NCBI RefSeq assembly: GCF_000364225.2
Contig: NZ_AQFT02000001.1
Coordinates: 5,390,001 to 5,454,000 of the forward strand
DNA length: 64,000 bases
Direction: 5' to 3'
From: Eubacterium plexicaudatum ASF492
Lineage (GTDB): Bacteria > Bacillota > Clostridia > Lachnospirales > Lachnospiraceae
The notes beneath the pieces are model-generated. The model searched no databases. It saw only the letters and a list, made by a program, of their open reading frames with translations, and was not told where the DNA came from. The position numbers and the translations under genes were made by a program. Positions 17,031 to 25,457 of the stretch are shown here, piece by piece (position 1 is the stretch's first letter; each line of letters opens with the position of its first letter).

Positions 17031-18599
17031 TCAGGAGCCGGCAGGTACGCCCATCTGTTTGACGATCAGCAGCTTGTCACCGCGGTTGACATGTTCGCCG
17101 GACAGCTGGTTCATCTGCATGACATCTGCTACGGTTGTATGGTGTTCTTTTGCAATATCCCAGAGACGGTCCGAAGGTTTGACAATGTACCCGGCGATGC
17201 CCGGCTGCTTTTCGTACTGTTCCAGATCAACGGGCTGCTGACTGATGCCGGTAATGAGAGAATTATGCTGGCTGCGCAGAACGATCGCATCCAGACCGAT
17301 GACAGCTTTGATATCTGCCTGGCTGTTGTCTGCCAGAATTACCGTCAGCTGGTCGATACCGGCGGATAACTCAAAGGTATCATCCGGCTGTATTCCTTCG
17401 GCTTCGATCTGGCGGCTGAATGGAACCACGCCTTCTGCAATCCCGATTGGCATATCGTCACTTGCCGTAATGTAAAGCATGCGGATTTTTAAGATTCCCT
17501 CGGCCTCAATGCCGTCCGGTACGATGCGGCTGTCTTCGATAAAGATTTCGCCTACGCTGGCACACAGCTGCAGAATTTCGGCAGGCTGATTTTCAATGGC
17601 AAGCTGGTCGGCGACTTTGAACTTGGAGTCGTTTTTTACGAGCAGGCTCTGCAGGTTGACCGGCTCTCGTTCCAGCAGCAGTTCGTCCTGCAAAGAATAA
17701 GCGTCTTCCAGTATTTCCATATGTTCTTCCCGCCATACGCGCAGATAAAAGTCCAGTGTTCCTTCCAGCATCAGAATGCGGTTTTCGCCGTCTTCATCTG
17801 CTGCCGGTGTTACTTCCAGCTGTACCTGTAAAGGCACGAGTTTAAAAATGGTTTCCGGGTCACAGACGCTGCATTCGATACGTTCGTGCAGTGCCACGGT
17901 TGTTTCCATACACTGAATCTGCTTTTCGTCTTCTTCACCTTTGTATAAAATATTGACAAGCAGTTCGCCGGTCAGTTCGATCTCGCCGGAACGAATCCGG
18001 CTGTCAAGACCCCGAAGCTGTACGCTTTGCCAGAGCAGTTTGCTGATATTTGGACGGTTGGATGGCAGAAGTATTTCGCTGTGTATGCGGCAGATATCCT
18101 TTTTCTGTGACAATAACTGCAGCATTTTCTGCTGTGTGAAAAGTGTCTGTACGGAAGGGTTTTCAATGCCGGTAGGCAGTTCCAGCTGCAGTTCCATCTG
18201 GTCTATCGCATGCAGTTCCAGCAGTGCACGAACATTTAACTTACGTGAATTAATCATGCCAAGCGTCAGATCGTCCATGCTGCTTTGCAATATCAGCTGG
18301 TCTGTTTCCTGCACACCTTCCATATGTATCGTTTCCGTAAATGGGACATCTCCCTGCAGACTGCAGATGCTCCCGGTTTCCGTGCATTTGTACAGTGCCT
18401 GGAACAGCAGCGCGCCGTTTACAATAACCGCATCCGGTTCGACTCTTGTCTCATGAATACGCACGCTGCCTTTGCGGTCGATCAGTTTGATCATATCCGG
18501 TTCATAATCCGGCAGGTTATAATCATTTTCTACCGTAATCTGTATGGATGCCCGTCCTCTCTCCTGATTGGTCTGCAATAGCTTTTTTATAAAATCCAA
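17031..18599 (-). CDS. SPOCS (DUF3794) and LysM domain protein, spore-associated type
   Basis: The protein has 522 residues and no signal peptide. SPOCS/DUF3794 modules fill most of it: the first at about 30-150 (VRIHETRVEPDAVIVNGALLFQALY) and others at about 175-290 and 320-450 with the same strand pattern (GELLVNILYKGEEDEK, AEGILKIRMLYIT). The C-terminus is a LysM domain (about 465-515, GYIVKPSDRLWDIAKEHHTT) that binds glycan. Proteins of this type (compare SafA, SipL) act in spore coat or cortex assembly in Clostridia and Bacilli. The combination closely resembles SipL, the clostridial SpoIVA partner, but orthology cannot be decided here. Confidence 0.85.
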   Translation of the reverse strand: MDFIKKLLQTNQERGRASIQITVENDYNLPDYEPDMIKLIDRKGSVRIHETRVEPDAVIVNGALLFQALYKCTETGSICSLQGDVPFTETIHMEGVQETDQLILQSSMDDLTLGMINSRKLNVRALLELHAIDQMELQLELPTGIENPSVQTLFTQQKMLQLLSQKKDICRIHSEILLPSNRPNISKLLWQSVQLRGLDSRIRSGEIELTGELLVNILYKGEEDEKQIQCMETTVALHERIECSVCDPETIFKLVPLQVQLEVTPAADEDGENRILMLEGTLDFYLRVWREEHMEILEDAYSLQDELLLEREPVNLQSLLVKNDSKFKVADQLAIENQPAEILQLCASVGEIFIEDSRIVPDGIEAEGILKIRMLYITASDDMPIGIAEGVVPFSRQIEAEGIQPDDTFELSAGIDQLTVILADNSQADIKAVIGLDAIVLRSQHNSLITGISQQPVDLEQYEKQPGIAGYIVKPSDRLWDIAKEHHTTVADVMQMNQLSGEHVNRGDKLLIVKQMGVPAGS

Positions 18600-18673
18600 T
18601 AAAAAATCCTCCGATACTGAACGTTTTTATAATCCTATTCAGTACGGGGGAATTTTATGAATCCGATTGTAAA

Positions 18674-18916
18674 TTAACATAGCTTCATTCGAATGTCTCT
18701 GGTAATAATATCCGAATAACTAAAAGACAGCAGCTGCGGAGGATTTTTTTCATCCTTGTCGTCGACCAGAATTGTGAATACGCTTGGGTAGGCGCCCTGT
18801 ATCACACCACTCTGAATGTCTACCTTATTTCTGCCTCTGTCAAGTTGAATCATTACCTTGCTTCCGCACTGCTGATGCACCGAAGCACGTACTTTTTCAA
18901 TATCTGTCTGCTGCAT
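18674..18916 (-). CDS. veg: Veg family protein
   Basis: This is an 80-residue small protein of the Veg family (DUF1021): MQQTDIEKVRASVHQQCGS, an RGRNKVDIQSGVIQGAYPSVF core and LLSFSYSDIIT. In Bacillus subtilis Veg is abundant and affects biofilm gene expression. The family has a small SH3-like beta fold. The full length and motif order match. AGAGGAGGA precedes the ATG, and the promoter is one of the closest to consensus in this window. Confidence 0.93.
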   Translation of the reverse strand: MQQTDIEKVRASVHQQCGSKVMIQLDRGRNKVDIQSGVIQGAYPSVFTILVDDKDEKNPPQLLSFSYSDIITRDIRMKLC

Positions 18917-18988
18917 ATCTTTTCGTCCTCCTCTAAATGCATTTTACTGGAATCCGTAACACTGATTACAGTCTCAAACACTACATAT

Positions 18989-19017
18989 AGTATAGCACTC
19001 TGCTTTGGAAAAGTCAA
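18989..19017 (-). promoter_or_regulatory. Promoter of veg
   Basis: On the minus strand TTGACT (19017-19012) is followed after 17 bp by TATACT (18994-18989), just upstream of veg. Confidence 0.8.
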
Positions 19018-19026
19018 TGCATTTCC

Positions 19027-19497
19027 CTATTCAAATACTATATTTTGTTTATACTTTTTTGTTTTGACCACTATATATGGATAACTCGGCTTTTTTTGCG
19101 GGTTGGAACCGTTTTCAGGACCCAATAGTTCGGTATCAAAATATAGTGCGTTCTCGGTTAGAAACAGATCTCGTACCACAATAGCGTAGCCGCCGGTTTC
19201 CTGTTCGCCGTAGCCGTGGACCAGATACAGATCGGTTTCCGTTTCAAAGGATAGTTTGAATTCCGCTTCTTTTTTTCGCTCAATGGATTCCGCTAATTTT
19301 TCCGGAATATCCCGTTCTTCCAAAATCGTATAATCAACATCTTTCAGCTTTTTTTTCTCTGTTTCAGCCGATGCGCAGCCGGACAGAAGCGCCAGTGCCA
19401 GTGCGATGAAAATGATGGTCAGCAAAGACAGAACAACGGGCTGTTTTTGTGGGTAGGCGCTGCTTATTTGGATTTTGATGCGTGGATGGATATGCAT
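19027..19497 (-). CDS. PrcB_C-like lipoprotein
   Basis: The protein has 156 residues with a membrane segment and lipobox (LALALLSGC, Cys at about 41), so it is probably lipid-anchored outside the cell. The C-terminal 100 residues resemble the PrcB C-terminal domain: VDYTILEERDIPEKLAESI, LYLVHGYGEQETGGYAIVV, and a final PYIVVKTKKYKQNIVFE strand. PrcB-type domains are named after a subunit of a Treponema protease complex; in Firmicutes their role is unknown. No clear ribosome-binding site supports the ATG at 19497, so the true start may be slightly internal. Confidence 0.65.
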   Translation of the reverse strand: MHIHPRIKIQISSAYPQKQPVVLSLLTIIFIALALALLSGCASAETEKKKLKDVDYTILEERDIPEKLAESIERKKEAEFKLSFETETDLYLVHGYGEQETGGYAIVVRDLFLTENALYFDTELLGPENGSNPQKKPSYPYIVVKTKKYKQNIVFE

Positions 19498-19669
19498 AAG
19501 TTCACTGCCGAAGTTTTCTTATTGCTATTTTATGAGGAGAACCTGGCCATTATACAAAATAATAGCAAGATGTGCGAAAAAGTATTGCATGAATGGAAAT
19601 TATTTCATATAATGAAACAAGCACAAACAGGCTGTTGCACGACAGACGGCAGCCGAATAGGGGGAAATC

Positions 19670-20421
19670 ATGATTCGTACCATTTTGATTCTGTTTTTTT
19701 TAATCCTGTTTTTTTCATAGGCATTTTGATCTGGGGAATTACATGGATGATCGGACGCTTTAATCCGTATAAACGGGATATCATCTGTCTGCGTTGTGTG
19801 CAGTTTGCTTTCAAGGTGGTTTTGCTTATTTCGGGCGTAAAAGTGGAAGTATACGGAGAAGAGCATGTACCGAAAGACGATGCGGTGCTTTATATCGGGA
19901 ACCACCGCAGTTTGTTTGACACGGTGATCACATATTCCAGATGTCCGGGACTGACCGGATATGTGGCAAAAGACAGCATGCGCAAAGTACCTTTTTTAAG
20001 AATCTGGATGAAACGGCTGCACTGCCTGTTTTTAAATCGTACGGATATTAAAGAAGGAATGAAGATGATTCTTACCGGCATTGAACAGATTAGAAGCGGA
20101 ATATCCATGTGCATTTTTCCGGAAGGAACGAGAAGCCTGTCCGAGAGCGAGACGGAGATGCTGCCGTTTAAAGAAGGAAGTTTTAAAATGGCGGAAAAAA
20201 CAGGCTGTGCAATTATTCCGATGGCAATGATCCACACAGCAGATATTTTTGAAAAACATGTGCCGTTTATAAAGAAAACACGGGTTATCTTAACTTATGG
20301 AGAGCCGATTTATGTGAAGCAGTTGGACAAAGACCAGAGAAAGCATCTTGGAAATTATGTACAGGGAATTATCCGCGGAATGCTGGAAGAAGAACTCAAA
20401 ATGCATGAACCCTGCGCATGA
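19670..20421 (+). CDS. plsC: 1-acyl-sn-glycerol-3-phosphate acyltransferase (frame-disrupted)
   Basis: The enzyme transfers an acyl chain to lysophosphatidate to make phosphatidate at the membrane. The ribosome-binding site GGGGG and ATG at 19670 begin MIRTILILFF, but that frame stops after 16 residues. One T added to the T7 run at 19709-19715 joins this membrane helix to the long open frame (IGILIWGITWMIGRF...), giving 250 residues. Catalytic motifs are NHRSLFD (HX4D), FPEGTRS and IPMAMIHT. Its neighbours are convergent, and a terminator shared with murF lies downstream. The 170 bp before it show nothing I can assign. Confidence 0.9.
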
Positions 20422-20494
20422 ACCCTGCTCATAGAAGGTAAAGACAATAAAAGGTAAAGATAATAAAAGATAAATGAAATATGGGAAAAGCAAA

Positions 20495-20530
20495 TAAAAA
20501 GGGGACTGCCATACAGGAAATCTCCTTTTT
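20495..20530. terminator. Bidirectional terminator between plsC and murF
   Basis: AAAAAGGGGA and TCTCCTTTTT form an inverted repeat around a short loop. It has an A-run on one side and a T-run on the other, between convergent genes. Confidence 0.65.
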
Positions 20531-20551
20531 ATTTATGAATAGACAAGATTT

Positions 20552-21946
20552 TTACATGGTAATAATTTCTTCAACAACTTCTGAAAATTCCATAAAATGA
20601 GATGCTTTGACAAGAACGGAATCTCCCTGGCGTAAAAACGGAAGCAGTTCTTTTAACATGTCGTCTCTGGTTGCAAATACATGTACATCACAGCTTGGGT
20701 TGTGCTCTTTCACCGCTCGTGCCAGTTCTTGTATCAGAGTGCCGGCGCAGAATAAAATATCAATACCTTTTGCGGCAAGGTGGCATCCGACTTCATAATG
20801 AAGCGCCCGTTCATTTTCGCCAAGATCACCCATATCACCTAATACGGCGACCGTCCGCCCAAGTGCGGTAGCCAATACGTCAATGGAAGCTTTCATAGAC
20901 AGCGGATTGGCGTTATAACAGTCGTCAATTACGGTCATAGTTCCGGTTTCGATTAAATTGGTCCGGCCGTCTATGGTTCGTGCCGTTTCAATACCGGCGC
21001 GGATTTCATCGTTTGTAAGGCCAAGCTGTCTGCCGACAGCTGCCGCTGCCAACGCATTGTATACGTTGTGCGTGCCGGGGATTGGGATTCTTGTGGCAAA
21101 GCATTCGTCTCCGATATGAATCTTAAGCTGTATTCCTTTCAGACCCAGATTGGTAATATCGGATGCATAAATCTGCTTGCTGCCATAAACGGCTTTTTTG
21201 GGTTTTTCCGTTCCGATTCCATAAAATACGGGAGCTGTTCCCTGAACCTTGGCAATCGTGCTTAACAGATCGTCGTCACCGTTTAAAATGACGGCAGCCT
21301 GTTCACGCAGATGATCAAACATCTCCGTCTTTGCTTTTAAAATACCTTCTCTGGAACCAAGTGTTTTTAAGTGGGACAGGCCGATGTTTGTAAGCAGGGC
21401 GATATCCGGACGGGAGACAGATGCAAGCCTGTGCATTTCGTCAAAATCCGAGATGCCCATTTCCAGTACGGCGACCTGATGTTCTTCGCTAATTTTAAAA
21501 ATCGTAAGCGGAAGACCAATTTCGTTATTATAATTTCCTTCCGTTTTATGAACTTTATATTTTTGCGACAACACGGAAGAAACGATTTCCTTTGTACTTG
21601 TTTTGCCTACGCTTCCGCTGATACCGACCACTTTCAGATCCAGTCTGCTCAGATAGAAAGCAGCCAGATCTTTCAACGCCTGTCGGGTCGATTCTACGAG
21701 AATATATGGTTTTGAAACGGATAACGGCTGCTCGGTTACGACTGCCAGTGCGCCATCCGCATACACCTGTTCTATGTAAGCGTGGCCATCCGTTCGTTCT
21801 CCTTTGATCGCAACAAATACATAATCTTCCTGTACCATTCTGCTGTCGATCACGATTCCCTGTGCATTTAAAAACTGTAGTGTATTTGCCCCAAATAATC
21901 TGCCATGGCATGCTTTTGCCATAGCGTCTAATGTCATACCTTTCAT
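20552..21946 (-). CDS. murF: UDP-N-acetylmuramoyl-tripeptide-D-alanyl-D-alanine ligase
   Basis: This 464-residue ligase adds D-Ala-D-Ala to the UDP-MurNAc-tripeptide, the last cytoplasmic peptide step of peptidoglycan synthesis. The N-terminal domain has IVIDSRMVQEDYVFVAIKGERTDGH. The ATP site is ISGSVGKTSTKE, the central domain has EGNYNNEIGLP and AVLEMGISDFDEMH, and the C-terminal domain has DDCYNANPLSMKASID and AVLGDMGDLGENE. Length and order are standard. It follows ddl by 13 bp, so D-Ala-D-Ala synthesis and its use are co-transcribed. Confidence 0.97.
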   Translation of the reverse strand: MKGMTLDAMAKACHGRLFGANTLQFLNAQGIVIDSRMVQEDYVFVAIKGERTDGHAYIEQVYADGALAVVTEQPLSVSKPYILVESTRQALKDLAAFYLSRLDLKVVGISGSVGKTSTKEIVSSVLSQKYKVHKTEGNYNNEIGLPLTIFKISEEHQVAVLEMGISDFDEMHRLASVSRPDIALLTNIGLSHLKTLGSREGILKAKTEMFDHLREQAAVILNGDDDLLSTIAKVQGTAPVFYGIGTEKPKKAVYGSKQIYASDITNLGLKGIQLKIHIGDECFATRIPIPGTHNVYNALAAAAVGRQLGLTNDEIRAGIETARTIDGRTNLIETGTMTVIDDCYNANPLSMKASIDVLATALGRTVAVLGDMGDLGENERALHYEVGCHLAAKGIDILFCAGTLIQELARAVKEHNPSCDVHVFATRDDMLKELLPFLRQGDSVLVKASHFMEFSEVVEEIITM

Positions 21947-21959
21947 TGCTGTATACCCC

Positions 21960-23011
21960 TTATTTATTGTTTTTTAAAGAAATCCGGATCAATCGTTCAC
22001 AGAGATCTTCAAATGTAATGCCAATTGCCTGTGCTTCCTGCGGCAGTAAACTGGTTGGCGTCATGCCAGGCAGCGTGTTTGCTTCCAGACAGTAGATCTG
22101 TTCCGATTCGCTTAACATAAAATCAATGCGGCAGTAAGTATCCAGTTCCAGCGCTTTTGCTGCTGCTACGGCATATTGTTGGATTTGCCGGAAAATCGCA
22201 GGAGGCAGGTCGGCCGGACATGTTTCAATCGTGCTGCCGGCTTTGTATTTGTTTTTGTAATCATAAAAACCTTCCAACGGAGCGATTTCAATTACCGGAA
22301 GCGCTTCGGATTCGATTACGGCGACAGAGAACTCACGTCCCTGAATATATTCTTCCACGATGACTTCTTCTTCCAGGCGAAATGCTTCGTCCAGAGCCGT
22401 TTCGTATTCCTGTGGCGTGCGTATGATCGAAATGCCGACACTGGAACCGCCGCAGCATGGTTTTACGATACACGGTAACGATAATCCCGTGTGGGAAAAA
22501 TCCGCAATGCGTTTCGATTTTTCATAGAGATGCCTTTTGGCGTCGGAATATCGTGTTCCGCAAAAAAACGTTTGCTCAGTCGTTTGTTCATCGCGATGGC
22601 ACTGCTTAGATAACTGCTTCCTGTATAACGGATACCGAACAGGTCAAAGGTCGCCTGTATTCTGCCGTCTTCTCCGTTCTCTCCATGCAGGGCTAAAAAT
22701 ACAATATCTGCCATTCGGCACAATTCGATAATATTCGGGCCGAAAAAACAATCTGACCGGTCTTCCCGCATAGCTTTTACTTTTGCAAGGTCCGGAGCCG
22801 TTTCCGGAATACCGGATATGGATACCTCCGTTTCCGATGCTGTTTGAAAAATATCGGTCAGATCATCACCGGCTTTTCCATAACCCATATACACATCCAG
22901 AAGCAGTACCTGGTGTCCTTTGCGTCTGAGCGCTGCGCTTACCATGCAGCCGGTTGAAAGAGATACATTTCGCTCCGTGCTCAGTCCGCCGGCTAAAACG
23001 ACAATTTTCAT
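21960..23011 (-). CDS. ddl: D-alanine-D-alanine ligase (frame-disrupted)
   Basis: This ATP-grasp enzyme makes D-Ala-D-Ala. The N-terminal part (MKIVVLAGGLSTERNVSLSTG, FLALHGENGEDGRIQATFD, YTGSSYLSSAIAMNK) and the C-terminal part (IVKPCCGGSSVGISI, EEYIQGREFSVAVI, YCRIDFML, CLEANTLPGMTPTSL) lie in different frames. One missing base in the A5/T5 run at 22518-22522 explains this. Restoring it gives 350 residues, the normal length. ATP-grasp and substrate residues are all present. It is the first gene of the ddl-murF unit. Confidence 0.93.
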
Positions 23012-23103
23012 AGTATTTTCCTTTCTTGATCATGTGAATGCTGTTTTTAATATAGTAAACTATTTATCTTGCCATGACAATAAAAATATCCGGATTCTTA
23101 TAA

Positions 23104-23140
23104 AAAATAAAAAAGCAGCCCGCTGCGATTCGTGCTGCTT
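23104..23140 (-). terminator. Intrinsic terminator of the TPR-like gene
   Basis: On the minus strand AAGCAGC pairs with GCTGCTT and is followed by six T, shortly after the stop at 23181. Confidence 0.75.
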
Positions 23141-23180
23141 ATGAAGTGCCACTAAAACAGTTGTAAACTTGCTTTGTTTC

Positions 23181-23639
23181 TTAATAATATAGTAAAAAGT
23201 CCCGATCCATAACTTCTTCGATAGACTGTCCGATATCCAGTTGTCTGCTCCAGAGAAATATGTGTTTTCCTAAAAAATACATGGAATGTGCCTCCTGTGT
23301 CTTTCCGAATTTCATTCCGAGAATGGACAGCTGCGTGAGCAGCTCCGGCAGGGCATAGATTGATCCGGTGCCAAAGCATCTTTTCAGTCCCTGGGTTAAG
23401 ACACGATATGCTTCCTCATAATATCCGGTCTGGCGGAGCATATTTCCCATATTGCAGCTGATCACCGGCAAAAACTGCTCAAAATCATCCGTACTGCACT
23501 GGATTTCATGATATAGTTCATCCCAGATCTGATAAGCGGCATTTTGCAGGCCCCATTCGAAATATTCTACGGCTACGTTATTCAATGTCTTAATGCTCAG
23601 CTCTTTATCTGCTGACATTAGAAAATAAGAGTGTTGCAT
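23181..23639 (-). CDS. TPR-like helical protein of unknown function
   Basis: The protein has 152 residues from the ATG at 23639, which follows AAAGGAGATGC; the longer frame from 23669 has no ribosome-binding site. It is all-helical with tetratricopeptide-like pairs (LNNVAVEYFEWGLQNAAYQIWDELYHEI, VISCNMGNMLRQTGYYEEAYRVL). The sequence resembles the C-terminal TPR half of Rgg/PlcR-type regulators but lacks the N-terminal helix-turn-helix. It has its own terminator. It may be a protein-interaction module or the remnant of a longer regulator. I cannot assign a function. Confidence 0.6.
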   Translation of the reverse strand: MQHSYFLMSADKELSIKTLNNVAVEYFEWGLQNAAYQIWDELYHEIQCSTDDFEQFLPVISCNMGNMLRQTGYYEEAYRVLTQGLKRCFGTGSIYALPELLTQLSILGMKFGKTQEAHSMYFLGKHIFLWSRQLDIGQSIEEVMDRDFLLYY

Positions 23640-23766
23640 GCATCTCCTTTCCTGGCGCTTCCGTATCATTGTAGTATATTTGCGTAAATTCTAAAAGCGT
23701 CAGTTTGTCTGATTTGGCGTCGTATTGTACGGAAAATGCCATAAATAAACGAAAGGAAGCACAAAA

Positions 23767-23797
23767 ACAGCATAGCCGGTTGAAAGGCTATGCCGTC
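23767..23797 (-). terminator. Intrinsic terminator of hpf
   Basis: On the minus strand CATAGCC pairs with GGCTATG and is followed by CTGTTTTTG. It is downstream of the corrected hpf stop at 23825. Confidence 0.75.
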
Positions 23798-23824
23798 CTG
23801 CATGCAGCCATCCGGTTATCGAAA

Positions 23825-24354
23825 TCAGTTTTCTGCTTCGATCAACCCATAGTTGCCGTCTTTTCTCTTGTATACAACGTTTACCTCATCGGTTTCAGCA
23901 TTACGGAATACGAAAAATGTATGTCCTAACAATTCCATTTCCACACATGCGTCTTCCGGGAACATTGGCTTCATGCCAAATTTTTTGGAGCGGATAATCC
24001 GAACTTCTTCCTCATCAGTCGCTTCGGAATCTATAAATTCCTGCTTGAAGCTTCCGCCTCCCTGCTGCTGGCTGATTAGTTTCTGCCTGTATTTTTGAGC
24101 TGTGTTTCGATGATTTCTTCTACCAGGTCGATCGTAACATACATATCATTGCTTTCCTGTTCCGCCCGGATAATATGTCCCTTGATCGGGATGGTAACTT
24201 CCATCTTCTGGTAGCGTTTTTTGGTAACACTGAGTGTAACATTCACGATTGTGTCAGGTGTAAAATATTTCTCCAGCCGGGATAGCTTTTCCTCCACTGC
24301 AGAGCGCAGACCCTCTGTGATGTCAAGATTTTTGCCGCTGATTGTTATGCGCAT
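23825..24354 (-). CDS. hpf: Ribosome hibernation promoting factor, long form (frame-disrupted)
   Basis: Long HPF forms 100S ribosome dimers in stationary phase. The N-terminal domain (MRITISGKNLDITEGLRSAVEEKLSRLEKYF, VTIPIKGHIIRAEQESNDMY) runs into an early stop at 24076. One added base in the T5 run at 24092-24096 (A5 on the coding strand) turns the ending into LKKYRQKLISQQQGGG. It then joins the C-terminal dimerisation domain (RIIRSKKFGMKPMFPEDACVEMELLGH, FFVFRNAETDEVNVVYKRKDG, YGLIE). The corrected protein has 176 residues, typical of the long form. Confidence 0.93.
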
Positions 24355-24480
24355 ATGATCACCCCTCCGTTCATTTACTAAAGTTACGAATAACTTTGTA
24401 CTAATTGTACCATAACATGGGAAAATTTCCTAGTAAAATATGCAGAATATTTATAAAATATCATTTGGAGCGGACTTTTA

Positions 24481-24508
24481 TTGACAATTACATAAAAATG
24501 ATTATAGT
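24481..24508 (+). promoter_or_regulatory. Promoter of the YgjP-like gene
   Basis: TTGACA (24481-24486) is followed after 16 bp by TATAGT (24503-24508), about 60 bp before the gene at 24566. Confidence 0.65.
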
Positions 24509-24565
24509 TAGAAGCAGCAGTTCATGAATATTTGCAGAGTATGGAAAATCCGGGAGTGATGCACA

Positions 24566-25324
24566 ATGACAGAAAAACAGGAACTATCCTATAAACTGAT
24601 TCGAAAAAATGTAAAAAATATCAATCTGCGTGTGAAACGGGATGGAAGTGTCATCGTATCGGCCAACCCGCGTGTCCCAAAGACCTACATCGACGAGTTT
24701 GTACGCTCCAAAAGGTCATTTATACAAAAAGCACAGGCAGATATGGAACAAAATCGGAAAGAGGCGGTAGAACAGCAGTTTTTAACCGGGGAACAGATTC
24801 CGTATCTGGGCGGCAGTCTGTTGCTCCGGGCAAACAGAGCGGACAGCCGCCGGATTCCCGATTGGATCGAGCAGATGCAGCAGGGCAGCATTACGGGCTT
24901 TTCCCGAAATGACCGCGGAGAAGCATTGTTTTGCAAAGACGGATGTCTGTATTTATATACGACGGATGTTGACAACGCCGCATATAATCGGCAGCTTTAT
25001 GAGGAATGGCAGAAGATTCAGACAGGCAGTCTGTGCAGAAAGATCAGCGCACGGTATTACCCGGTTTTTGAAAAAAGAGGCGTGGTTTATCCGGAGATCA
25101 AGATTCGTAAAATGCGTTCACGATGGGGCTCCTGTATACCGGCACGGCATAAAATTACATTTAACAGCCTGCTTTTGGAAAAACCGGTCGAAAGTGTGGA
25201 ATACGTTGTGGTACACGAATTTTCCCATTTTATACATCCCGATCATTCGGATGCGTTTTATCGGTTTGTGGAACAGATTCTTCCGGACTGGAAAATAAGG
25301 AGAGAAGGACTGCGCGAAAAATAA
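24566..25324 (+). CDS. YgjP-like (DUF45) metallopeptidase
   Basis: The protein has 252 residues. The N-terminal segment (YKLIRKNVKNINLRVKRDGSVIVSANPRVP) is the characteristic beginning of DUF45/YgjP proteins. The C-terminal zinc site is VVHEFSHFIHPDHSDAFY, an HExxH motif with a third His ten residues after the first pair. KMRSRWGSC is another family signature. The domain is related to SprT and WSS1-like proteases; the substrate is unknown. It has no signal peptide. A long central insertion (about residues 75-145) is not typical of the shortest members. Confidence 0.88.
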   Translation: MTEKQELSYKLIRKNVKNINLRVKRDGSVIVSANPRVPKTYIDEFVRSKRSFIQKAQADMEQNRKEAVEQQFLTGEQIPYLGGSLLLRANRADSRRIPDWIEQMQQGSITGFSRNDRGEALFCKDGCLYLYTTDVDNAAYNRQLYEEWQKIQTGSLCRKISARYYPVFEKRGVVYPEIKIRKMRSRWGSCIPARHKITFNSLLLEKPVESVEYVVVHEFSHFIHPDHSDAFYRFVEQILPDWKIRREGLREK

Positions 25325-25457
25325 AAGTTGTCGGAGGTGTTTAAAAAATGCGGAAAATATGATAATATGAAGACATAGTTTTTAATCGTAGCCATCATCG
25401 CAGCAGTGTAATTTTGAAATACGCTTTGGGGCAGTAAAGGGAACGGGAGGATACACA